Below, one piece after another: positions 33,452 to 41,640 of a DNA stretch of 64,000 nucleotides; the stretch's first letter is position 1, and every line of letters starts with the position of its first letter. The notes beneath the pieces are model-generated. The model saw nothing but the letters and a program-made list of their open reading frames with translations. It had not been told where the DNA came from and searched no databases. The stretch is from Candidatus Poribacteria bacterium (GTDB taxonomy: Bacteria > Poribacteria > WGA-4E > WGA-3G), in the NCBI GenBank assembly GCA_022826805.1, contig JAJDUH010000044.1, positions 156,862-220,861 of the forward strand, in the 5' to 3' direction. A program made the position numbers and the translations under genes.

Positions 33452-34261
33452 ATGATACGTCTAATATTAATTGCCTTCAGTATGTTGTGCTGCCTTGGCA
33501 TGCTTGTGAAACACAGCACTGCTGAAATCGACCCGACAACTGCTGTTGGCGTGTGGCTCTTTAATGAGACGGATGGCGACACGGCATCCGACTCCTCTGA
33601 AAACGGCAATGATGGCACACTGATGGGCGACCCAGAATGGGTCCCCGATGGCAAATTTGGCAATGCGCTGGAATTGGATGGGGCAGGCGATTATGTCAGC
33701 GTCCCTGACGATAAAACTTTGGATACCGAAATCAGTGAGACCTTCTCAATCGTCATCTGGGTTAAAGGCACTTACAGACCCAACGATTGGCACGGGTTAG
33801 TGACAAAAGCACAGGGGTGGCGAGTCGATATGTGTTACCTGTTGCAACGGGCTGCTAATGGCAAATTCGAGTTTGCTCTTTTTGGAGAAGGAGGCAATGA
33901 CAGTTGGACAGCATCCGACATCCTTCCAGAAGATGACACATGGTATCATGTGGCTGCTGTCTATACCGGCGACGAAGCACAAGTTTACGTTGATGGCGTG
34001 CTTTCTGCCACGCGTGTCTTTTCTGCGGAGATTGCCGACACGAATGCCCCTGTGGTTATTGGAACCAATTATCCAAACGGCATTCAGCCAGTAAATGGCC
34101 CCATCGATGAGGCTGCGATTTTTAGTATTGCTCTGGAAGAAGAGGATATCAACGACATAATGAACGATGGCTTGGAAGAGACACTCGGTATATTGGCTGT
34201 CGAACCTTCAGACAAATTGGCTTTGACTTGGGGTGACTTAAAAGTCGGCAATGATAAATAG
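33452..34261 (+). CDS. Secreted LamG/concanavalin A-like domain protein
   Basis: A 269-residue protein with a signal peptide (LILIAFSMLCCLGMLVKHSTA) and one LamG-like jelly roll from about residue 30 to 235: VGVWLFNETDGDTASDSS, GNALELDGAGDYVSVPDD, TFSIVIWVKG, WYHVAAVYTG and GPIDEAAIFSIALEEEDIN. Such domains bind carbohydrates or support adhesion on the cell surface. The C-terminal tail LAVEPSDKLALTWGDLK resembles the tail of another protein at the right edge (63893-64000), so it may be a sorting or family signature. A perfect inverted repeat follows at 34327. Confidence 0.88.
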   Translation: MIRLILIAFSMLCCLGMLVKHSTAEIDPTTAVGVWLFNETDGDTASDSSENGNDGTLMGDPEWVPDGKFGNALELDGAGDYVSVPDDKTLDTEISETFSIVIWVKGTYRPNDWHGLVTKAQGWRVDMCYLLQRAANGKFEFALFGEGGNDSWTASDILPEDDTWYHVAAVYTGDEAQVYVDGVLSATRVFSAEIADTNAPVVIGTNYPNGIQPVNGPIDEAAIFSIALEEEDINDIMNDGLEETLGILAVEPSDKLALTWGDLKVGNDK

Positions 34262-34326
34262 TACTTCCGCTGAGTTGATAACGGATCCACTGGTATAATC
34301 CGGTGCGAATAAAGGTTTTATCTACC

Positions 34327-34381
34327 TATGCTATCACTGACCATTCATAGATTTCATACCGGAACGGTCAGTGATAGCATA
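34327..34381. terminator. Perfect 16-bp inverted repeat between convergent genes
   Basis: TATGCTATCACTGACC (34327-34342) and its exact complement (34366-34381) flank a 23-nt loop. It lies between the LamG gene and the convergent double-PhyH gene. There is no T-tract on either side, so a non-canonical bidirectional terminator or a protein site are both possible. Confidence 0.5.
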
Positions 34382-34405
34382 CAATCCAAGATTCAGCAAA
34401 GACTT

Positions 34406-36139
34406 TTACGTCCGTTTTTCACCGGGTTTTCGATACTTTGACGAATAACTATCCCCTTCTGGATCGTACGAAACGGACACTTGTCCATCTTGTACAACCA
34501 GTCGTGGTACAGTCCGGTAGCGACCATCGCGTTCGGGTCCTCGCATGACAGCGAATTGCGCCTCGGTCATATCTTCAACCATATCGCCCCAGCGTTCTTG
34601 TGGATCAATCACACCACCGCCCCAATTGGAATTTTTCGACTGATACTTAATCAAAACACCGCGTCTGGGGATCGGATTCTTCCACGCTAAGGCACCGTGT
34701 GTGCAACCGCCGTCCATAAAGAAGAGAACATCCCCTGCCTTCATAGTAGGCTGTACCACCAACCCCATCGTGTCATCACACGTCCGAATTCCAAGAGGTC
34801 TGGAATACTGGGTTTTATGAGAGCCGGGGACACATGCAAAACCACCGAGCCCTGGCTCGACATCGCGCAATTGCCATGTAATGGTGACCGTCTCACAATA
34901 GCTTCGTCCGTTCTTAAAATAATAACCGCGTGATGGACTCATCGGCTCATTACCATCGTGGAGTGCGTGCCCGGATGTGCCTTGAACGGCGCAGAATACG
35001 GTCGCTCCACCCGTGCGATAGCCGCTACCGCCCATCCAATTGAGTCGATGCACCACAGACGGATGGGCAATCATACGCAGAAAAGGTTCGTTATAGGGTG
35101 CTGGAAGGTCTAACAAACCCGATAAGAGCGGGCGTCCTGTGCCTGCTTGGCTTACTGATCCGCCTGCCAGTTCCTCACCCACAACCACGCGATCTTGAAA
35201 TTTATCGACTGCCTCATTGGCTTCTGCCAGCCACTGTTCATCCATTACCCCAGGCACTACCAGATACCCATTCAGATCCCAGAAGTAAAACTCTTTTTCA
35301 TCAATCCCTGAAATCGGGTCGCGTGTATAAATTGATGGATGAATGACAGTTGTATCTTCCTCCACCCACGTTTCTTCACCGTCTGTATTTAACACCGGTG
35401 GTGGATTTGAATCTTTAAACCCAGGGGTATACATGACCGCCTTTTGTGCAAGCGTTGCTTCGTCTGCCCATCCGGGCAAAGATTCGGTCTCTGAATAAGG
35501 TCCAGTTGGATTGGACTGAATTGCTGCACGCGCCGCATACCAATAAGTCAACAACCTTTTCGGCTCGTTTTTCCAGGGTCGAACACCTTGAAGCGTAGAC
35601 GCCGCGACTAAAAATAGATCCCCCGCCTTTAGTTCAGGTTGTAACACCAGTCCCATATCATCAACACCGGTTGCCAAGTCGCGCGGTGTTTCAACATTGC
35701 TCTTGTGGCTTGCCTGAACAACAACCAACCCACCGTCTCCTGATTCGACATCATCCAACACCCAGATCGCTTTCACGCCCTGAGAACTTCGCTGACCGTT
35801 TTGTTGGAAATATGCCTCGGATGGGTTTCTCGGTTCATCGCCTCCGGAGAGTGTCATGCCGATCTCATCCTCGCGATTCCCCAACAATCGCGGTGCTTGA
35901 TCGAGTCGGAAACCGTGTCCGACGAACTGGTTCAGATACCACACCACTTTGGGGTGTACCAATAGGTCGCGGAACAATTCGCGGTGTAGACCCCCTAAGA
36001 GCATCTCATTGTCTCCAACGGCATCCAACGCCTCGTTCAATGCCGCTACCTCTTCCTGATTCAGAACACCCGGAATGTGTAAGTAGCCTGCCACATCAAA
36101 AGCATAATTCTCTTCATTGCTCATTAGTTCGTTATCCAT
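34406..36139 (-). CDS. Two-domain phytanoyl-CoA dioxygenase-like protein
   Basis: A 577-residue protein with two PhyH-like halves, residues about 10-235 (YAFDVAGYLHIPGVLNQEEV) and 280-510 (YFWDLNGYLVVPGVMDEQWL). Both halves have the same landmarks: EAYFQQNG or GYYFKNGR, then VVVQASHKS or ACVPGSHKT and GDLFLVAAST or GDVLFFMDGG. The second half keeps a possible iron site (LHDGNEP and TLHGALAW-like THGALAWKN with Arg), while the first half has GGDEP and STLQGVRPWKN, that is, no His at either place. The first half is thus probably a non-catalytic copy. AGGAG precedes the start at 36139. Confidence 0.87.
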   Translation of the reverse strand: MDNELMSNEENYAFDVAGYLHIPGVLNQEEVAALNEALDAVGDNEMLLGGLHRELFRDLLVHPKVVWYLNQFVGHGFRLDQAPRLLGNREDEIGMTLSGGDEPRNPSEAYFQQNGQRSSQGVKAIWVLDDVESGDGGLVVVQASHKSNVETPRDLATGVDDMGLVLQPELKAGDLFLVAASTLQGVRPWKNEPKRLLTYWYAARAAIQSNPTGPYSETESLPGWADEATLAQKAVMYTPGFKDSNPPPVLNTDGEETWVEEDTTVIHPSIYTRDPISGIDEKEFYFWDLNGYLVVPGVMDEQWLAEANEAVDKFQDRVVVGEELAGGSVSQAGTGRPLLSGLLDLPAPYNEPFLRMIAHPSVVHRLNWMGGSGYRTGGATVFCAVQGTSGHALHDGNEPMSPSRGYYFKNGRSYCETVTITWQLRDVEPGLGGFACVPGSHKTQYSRPLGIRTCDDTMGLVVQPTMKAGDVLFFMDGGCTHGALAWKNPIPRRGVLIKYQSKNSNWGGGVIDPQERWGDMVEDMTEAQFAVMRGPERDGRYRTVPRLVVQDGQVSVSYDPEGDSYSSKYRKPGEKRT

Positions 36140-36299
36140 TCGTTTCTCCTGTTATTGCTCGTGTTCTGATATGCTGTTTATACGCCCGATTTTCAAATAT
36201 TCAAGTGCAATACATACAATCGTATTTTTCAGCAGTATGATTATCACACGCCTCTCCGGTTTTGTCAACAAGGGTGTAAATATTTTTGCAGAAAAAAGA

Positions 36300-36320
36300 G
36301 GGACTGGTAAAACCAGTCCC
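36300..36320 (-). terminator. Intrinsic terminator after the STAS gene
   Basis: GGGACTGGT and ACCAGTCCC form a perfect 9-bp stem with an AAA loop. On the minus strand a T-rich run (TCTTTTTTCT) follows. It is 27 nt after the STAS stop codon. On the plus strand four T's follow, so it may work weakly both ways. Confidence 0.85.
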
Positions 36321-36347
36321 TTTTAGCGTTTCACTGAAATTTGGATT

Positions 36348-36689
36348 TTAGGCTGCTAATGCCAAAACCGCAGCATTCTCGTTGTCGAAGCGTTCAAAGA
36401 GGTTAACGATCCGACTCACCGCCACCAAGTCTTTGATGTGTTTTCCGACATTGATGACCCCGATACGTCCTTTCTTTCGTGCTGCAACGGCACGTGCCTC
36501 CATAAGGGCAATGATTCCTGAACCGTCGATCTTATTGACATGCTCGAAATTGATCAGTATACGTGGGATATCAGCAGTCTCTATCTGTGGTGAGATCACT
36601 TCCCGTAATTCTGTTACTGAGGATCCTACTATTTTTCCGCTGGGTTCCAAAATTGCGATGCCGTTTTGCTGACGAATCTGCATTTTCAT
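36348..36689 (-). CDS. STAS-domain anti-sigma factor antagonist
   Basis: A 113-residue SpoIIAA/RsbV-like protein. The fold landmarks are IAILEPSGKIVGSSVTELRE, RILINFEHVNKIDGSGIIAL, GRIGVINVGKHIKDLVAVS and IVNLFERFD. The phosphorylated serine of the family is in DGSG here (D-S-S-G in B. subtilis SpoIIAA). It binds an anti-sigma kinase and frees a sigma factor when dephosphorylated. No RsbW-type kinase or PP2C phosphatase gene lies near it, so it is an orphan regulator in this window. It has its own terminator. Confidence 0.92.
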   Translation of the reverse strand: MKMQIRQQNGIAILEPSGKIVGSSVTELREVISPQIETADIPRILINFEHVNKIDGSGIIALMEARAVAARKKGRIGVINVGKHIKDLVAVSRIVNLFERFDNENAAVLALAA

Positions 36690-37254
36690 GGTTGCTTCTC
36701 CTTTTTTATTTTTAAAACACTTGGGCTTTAACTTTTAGTGTTCAATTGATGTATTCGTTATTTTAATCCAAGTTGCTAACTCACACAAAATGAACGAGAT
36801 TGGTTCGAAAGAACTGGGAAGTAGCGGACGCATTCTCCCATCCTTTCAGCCTTCACTTTTCTCCTCACTTTGCCTATATAGAGGCCGTTCAGGAAAGAAA
36901 GATAGTAAAAAAATTTGTCAAAGGTTTTTTTTGAAAAATCTGGGTTTTTATGTGTAGAACTTGTTAGATAGCAGCTTGGGTTAGAAAATAAAAAAAGCAG
37001 ACAAAAAATTCACATCTTATCCAATGTATGCTATAATCTGGAGAAATCACGTTATGGCTCGTTAATGATTGCACAAATTTTTCAACTCGAAAGAGGACAG
37101 ATCATAAGGTTTCTCGTTAAAGTCTGAACTGTGATTTAACTGATTGAGTGATTGACTATGATTGAACGGACAATGTATCACGAAAACCAATCCTCATCAG
37201 AGTAAATCACATAAATCATAAAAATCCTGGTCAAAAAATGGGAAAGATAGCGGT
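36690..37254. other. 565-bp gene-free divergent region
   Basis: This gap lies between STAS (minus) and the DUF6785 gene (plus). It is AT-rich with a long poly-A/poly-T stretch around 36900-36960 and contains one good plus-strand promoter at 37009-37037. No open frame with coding character was found. The STAS ribosome-binding region (AAAGGAGAAG) lies just upstream of 36689. Confidence 0.6.
37009..37037 (+). promoter_or_regulatory. Sigma70 promoter for the DUF6785-GH32 pair
   Basis: TTCACA (5/6) and TATAAT (6/6) are 17 nt apart. The predicted start near 37044 leaves a leader of about 210 nt before the DUF6785 protein. Confidence 0.7.
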
Positions 37255-39243
37255 ATGAGACACCATCCAGTCGGTGACGGGAGTAACGTGTTTTCCGCAC
37301 ACACCCCACATCAAACCCAGTGGACGAAAAGGGCATTGATTATCGGCATCGTCCTGGCAGTCTTAGAGTGTTTAATCGCGCCCTACAACGATTTTGTCAT
37401 TCGTAACACTTTTCTGGCAGGTGGTCATTTTCCGCTTGCCCCATTTTTTGCCCTGACCGTCTTGGCACTGGTTGTTAATTCCGTCCTAAGGTTCCTGCAT
37501 CCGAAACTCGCCCTCTCCTCCCAAGAACTCATCGTTATCTGGTGCATCATGATTGCCGTCGCCGGTATCCCGTCATCGGGAATGATGCGAGATGCGTTGG
37601 GCGCTTTCGCGGCTTACAACTATTTTGCCACACCGGAGAATGAGTGGCGATCACTTTTTTTTCAATACATCCCCGAATGGCGTGTCGTGCGAGATGAGAC
37701 CGCGATTGTTTCTTTCTATGAAGGCTTATCCGTTGGCGAAAGGATCCCTTGGGGTGCATGGTTGAAACCGCTCTCTGTGTGGGCGTTGTATGTTTTAACT
37801 GCCTATTTCGTTATGGTTTGCCTCGCTGTGCTCCTCCGAAAACAGTGGATCGAATATGAAAAGTGTACGTTTCCACTTGTTCAACTGCCTGTAGAGATCT
37901 CCGTTCATCAATCAGGCGTGGTCAACGCATTCTTCAAAAACAGAAAGATGTGGCTCGGCTTCGCTATACCGGCGTTTGTCCACACCCTGAACGGACTTCA
38001 CGCGTATTTCCCCACCTTGCCACATATACCCGTCCGCTATTGGCTTGACCCATTTCTCGTCGGTAGACCGCTCAGCGCCTTGAGACCTTTTCAGATTGTC
38101 GTGTTGATGTCGATGATTGGATTTAGCTACCTTCTTACACTTGAAGTCGCATTCAGTCTCTGGTTCTTCTTCCTGTTTTTCAAGCTACAATGTCTCATCG
38201 GGAGCATGCTCGGTTTTTTCATAACAAAGGGTCCAGGTGTAAAATGGACGGCGTATTCGTTCAGTGCGGCACAGGAAGCGGGTGCGTGTCTGACGCTTGG
38301 TGCTTGGGCACTCTTCAAAGCAAGGAGACATATCAAACAACTATTTTTGAGTGGCTTTGGACGCAGCACACCTCAATCTGATGCCCAGAACGAACCGATG
38401 CCCGCCTGGCTGACGGTATTTGGGGTGATTGGAGGCTTGTTCCTCATGATATACTTGAACCACCTGATGGGCATGTCCCTCGGATTTGCAGTGCTTTTTA
38501 TAATCTTTTCGGTTGGTGTGTTTATCGCCTTAACCTGGCAGATCATCAACGGGGGTATCCCTTTTATCAATCCCTCATTTTCACCACAAAGCGTTTCCCT
38601 CACAACACTCGGAACGGCACACATGTCCCCCTCAACACTAACGGGGTTGTTCATGCAACCCACCGGCTTAACCTCGCACCTCAGAGAGTTTATGATGCCG
38701 AATGTGATGAACGGGCTGAAGGCAGCAGATACGGTTAGAGCCAACCGGCGGAAACTCCTCACAGCAATGGGAGTAGCGATGGTGCTGGGATTGTTCGTTT
38801 CATATTATTCTATGTTGAAAGTAAGCTACCAACACGGGGCGTTATTCGTGCATACGGGAGGTAGCGGTGGGGTGCGCTGGTTGAGCACCGTCCTCACGAG
38901 CCCTTCGATGGGAACAGACTGGACGAATACGAGTTGGACGATTTTTGGGAGCGCGTTTACGATCGGATTGATGTGGATACGAAAAGTCTTCGTCTGGTGG
39001 CCGATTCATCCGATTGGATACACGATGCTTAGTTCCTGGGCATCGTTTAAGTTATGGTTTTCTATCATGCTCGGATATTTTCTGAAATACGGCATCGTGA
39101 AATACGGAGGACTCAGAGCGTATAGGGAGGCGCGCCCGCTGTTCCTTGGATTGATCCTCGGTGAGATGACACTCGCCGGACTTTGGTCGATTGTTGGGAT
39201 GATAACTGGCGTCCAAACCGGCTATCGTATCTTGCTGGATTGA
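37255..39243 (+). CDS. DUF6785/DUF6784 polytopic membrane protein, second copy
   Basis: A 662-residue protein with about 14 hydrophobic segments and the same landmarks as the copy at 23906: LSSQELIVIWCIMIAVAGIPS, ATPENEWRSLFFQYIPEWRVV, WIEYEKCTFPLVQLP, a C-terminal PIHPIGYTMLSSW and GGLRAYREARPLFLGLILGE. Conservation of PEN-W and EK-x3-P-x-VQLP motifs suggests functional residues. It precedes a GH32 gene by 43 nt, so it may import the sugar that enzyme acts on. Transport is inference. Confidence 0.85.
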   Translation: MRHHPVGDGSNVFSAHTPHQTQWTKRALIIGIVLAVLECLIAPYNDFVIRNTFLAGGHFPLAPFFALTVLALVVNSVLRFLHPKLALSSQELIVIWCIMIAVAGIPSSGMMRDALGAFAAYNYFATPENEWRSLFFQYIPEWRVVRDETAIVSFYEGLSVGERIPWGAWLKPLSVWALYVLTAYFVMVCLAVLLRKQWIEYEKCTFPLVQLPVEISVHQSGVVNAFFKNRKMWLGFAIPAFVHTLNGLHAYFPTLPHIPVRYWLDPFLVGRPLSALRPFQIVVLMSMIGFSYLLTLEVAFSLWFFFLFFKLQCLIGSMLGFFITKGPGVKWTAYSFSAAQEAGACLTLGAWALFKARRHIKQLFLSGFGRSTPQSDAQNEPMPAWLTVFGVIGGLFLMIYLNHLMGMSLGFAVLFIIFSVGVFIALTWQIINGGIPFINPSFSPQSVSLTTLGTAHMSPSTLTGLFMQPTGLTSHLREFMMPNVMNGLKAADTVRANRRKLLTAMGVAMVLGLFVSYYSMLKVSYQHGALFVHTGGSGGVRWLSTVLTSPSMGTDWTNTSWTIFGSAFTIGLMWIRKVFVWWPIHPIGYTMLSSWASFKLWFSIMLGYFLKYGIVKYGGLRAYREARPLFLGLILGEMTLAGLWSIVGMITGVQTGYRILLD

Positions 39244-39286
39244 AGGTTCATAGATGTACGGAAACACAGACAAAGGAAAGTGAACT

Positions 39287-40777
39287 ATGCGTACGTATGA
39301 TGATTTTTTAATGGAGTCATATCAACTCAGAGAAAAGATGATCGCCGATAAATTTCGACCGAAATATCATTTCTTACCGCCAGAAGGGCGTTGGAACGAC
39401 ATTAACGGTGCAGTCTTCTTCAACGGCAGGTATCATATCGGCTACCTACAAAAGATAAAAAACGGTCCCGATGAGAGAGACTTTTCAAGTTGGCAACACA
39501 TTTCAAGTCGGGATCTGCTACATTGGCAATATCACACAGCGTATCTCGACGAGCCGCTTGAAGGAAAGAAGGGCGATTATTTTAATAGCGGCGACGTCAT
39601 GGAAGGCGTTGAACCTCCAACAATTATTACCAATATGCCCAGAAGAGGAATCTGTATTTACCAATGTCACGATGCTGATCTCTCACATTGGACACCGTTG
39701 GCGGAAAATCCAGTGATTCCAATCGATACGGACGAATTCCCGGAATGCGTGATTTTCGACCCGAGCGGCTGGAAAGAAGGGGACACCTACTATGCCTTAA
39801 TCGGGAACAAAAACCATCGCCCCGGCTATGAAGGCGATTCGACGAGTCTTTTTAAGTCGAAAGACCTCAAGCAATGGAGTTATATCGGTCCCTTCTATAA
39901 ATCCTCGCGTAAGTGGACAGCAGTGGTTGAAGACTGTGCTTGCTCTGACTTCTTCCGTTTTGGGGAGAAATACATGCTATTGATGCACACTCACTTTCCC
40001 TTCAACAAATGCCAGTATTACATCGGGCACTATGAAAATGAGACGTTCTACCCGGAAATCAACGGACAGCTTAGCCATCTCGGCAGCATGCTCGCAGGCC
40101 CCGAAACGCTCATTGACGATAAGGGTAGACGCATCTTTTGGGGGTGGCTTAGCGATGCCCGCGATGCCGAGACACCCGGCTGGCAGAGTATTATGACGCT
40201 ACCCTGGCATCTGAAACCGACATCGGATAACCGTCTCAATATTGAACCAGCTTCAGAATTACAATCTTTGAGATACAATCCAGTTCAAACCGAAGATTTG
40301 TCTTTAGAAGCGGGGCAGGAAATTACCGTTGAAGGGCTGGCTTCAGACTGTATGGAACTGAAGCTGACGATAAAATCACAGGCAGCGCAGCACTTTGGGT
40401 TGAAACTGTTCTGTTCGCCAGACCTTGAGGAGGAAACGGTGATTCGCTACGACGCGAGGCAGCAAGCCTTTGTTGTTGATTTTGAAAATGCAAGTAATGA
40501 CAAGACGCTTTCATACCGTTGTGGGCGCGAAGTTTTGGAATCTGGAAACTTCAAGCAAACCGTGCCTTATGCATTGGAAAGCGACCAAGTCCTCGAACTT
40601 GATATTTTCGTTGACAGATCGGTAATTGAAATGTTCGTCAATTCTGAGTTGTGTATTGTCCAACGGGTTTATCCGATGCGGCCCGATAGCAAACAGGTAC
40701 GGTTGTTTTGTGAAGATGGACGGATCGCTGTCAGAAATATCGTCAAATGGGAGATGGACGCTACTAACCCTTGGTAG
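39287..40777 (+). CDS. Glycoside hydrolase family 32 protein (beta-fructosidase-like)
   Basis: A 496-residue protein with a five-bladed propeller and a C-terminal beta-sandwich. GH32 landmarks: PEGRWNDINGAVFFNGRYHI (the WMNDPNG region with the nucleophile Asp), CVIFDPSGW (in place of RDP) and VEDCACSDFF (acid/base Glu, ECPD region). The end DIFVDRSVIEMFVNSEL is the standard GH32 tail. The changes in WMNDPNG and RDP suggest a substrate other than plain sucrose. No signal peptide, so probably cytoplasmic. Behind the DUF6785 gene, likely one operon. Confidence 0.9.
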   Translation: MRTYDDFLMESYQLREKMIADKFRPKYHFLPPEGRWNDINGAVFFNGRYHIGYLQKIKNGPDERDFSSWQHISSRDLLHWQYHTAYLDEPLEGKKGDYFNSGDVMEGVEPPTIITNMPRRGICIYQCHDADLSHWTPLAENPVIPIDTDEFPECVIFDPSGWKEGDTYYALIGNKNHRPGYEGDSTSLFKSKDLKQWSYIGPFYKSSRKWTAVVEDCACSDFFRFGEKYMLLMHTHFPFNKCQYYIGHYENETFYPEINGQLSHLGSMLAGPETLIDDKGRRIFWGWLSDARDAETPGWQSIMTLPWHLKPTSDNRLNIEPASELQSLRYNPVQTEDLSLEAGQEITVEGLASDCMELKLTIKSQAAQHFGLKLFCSPDLEEETVIRYDARQQAFVVDFENASNDKTLSYRCGREVLESGNFKQTVPYALESDQVLELDIFVDRSVIEMFVNSELCIVQRVYPMRPDSKQVRLFCEDGRIAVRNIVKWEMDATNPW

Positions 40778-40817
40778 ATTGTGGCTATAAACACCACGCA
40801 GAGACGCTTGGGCTATC

Positions 40818-41579
40818 TTATGCGGGTTTAACTGCCTCCACCTTAACGCTCGCGACCTCCACCTGACGGATTTTCGCGTAGGCTGATTTACTGAGAACCT
40901 GAACGTGCTCAAATCCAGCCTGACGCATCGAATCTAAATATTGGTCTTCAGGTAACGCACCTGAAATACAACTCACCCATGCGCTTACTGCGGCTCTCGC
41001 CCATCTGGGCATGTTGTTGGCAACCATGTCGGACACCACCAATTTACCGCCCGGTTTGAGGACGCGATAGGCTTCTTCAAAAACCTTATTCTTATCCGGC
41101 GACAGACATATCACGCAATTGGAGATGATCCAATCCACACTTTCATCTTCAACCGGCATTGATTCGATCTCACCCAAACGGAAATCGACATTTCTTGCGC
41201 CAGCCTCCCGGGCGTTCTGTTGCGCTCTCTCAATCATCTCAGGTGTCATATCGATGCCTATCGCCCTGCCACTTTCACCCACAAGGTGCGATGCGAGTAA
41301 CACATCAATCCCGGCACCCGATCCGAGATCAACCACAACGTCGCCCTCTTGCACATCCATATATTCCAGCGGATTCCCACAACCAAAGGAATGTTCAGCA
41401 GCATCGGTAGGAATGCTGGAAATCTGTGCTTTGGTGTAGCCGTTCTTTTCCGCAGGGCTATCCATCTTGGTGTCCGGACAGCAGGTAAGTGATGAACAGC
41501 ACGATTCATCAGTTTTTATTCGATCGGCATAATGTTGACGAACGGATTCTTTAATCTGTTTTACATCTTGTGGTTTCAT
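40818..41579 (-). CDS. arsM: Arsenite S-adenosylmethionine methyltransferase
   Basis: A 253-residue ArsM. The N-terminal cysteines (ESCCSSLTCCPD) and the catalytic ones in SNCVICLSPDK and WVSCISGAL are present, together with the SAM motif VVDLGSGAGIDVLLAS and the start of the class I fold. It methylates As(III) to volatile or less toxic forms. It stands alone; no arsR, arsB or arsC is nearby. Catalytic cysteines are complete, so it is probably functional. Confidence 0.94.
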   Translation of the reverse strand: MKPQDVKQIKESVRQHYADRIKTDESCCSSLTCCPDTKMDSPAEKNGYTKAQISSIPTDAAEHSFGCGNPLEYMDVQEGDVVVDLGSGAGIDVLLASHLVGESGRAIGIDMTPEMIERAQQNAREAGARNVDFRLGEIESMPVEDESVDWIISNCVICLSPDKNKVFEEAYRVLKPGGKLVVSDMVANNMPRWARAAVSAWVSCISGALPEDQYLDSMRQAGFEHVQVLSKSAYAKIRQVEVASVKVEAVKPA

Positions 41580-41640
41580 AATTTTTCTCCGAGGTGAGAT
41601 GCTGTTTTTTTAATGCAACCCAATCTTGTTTTGATTCTGG

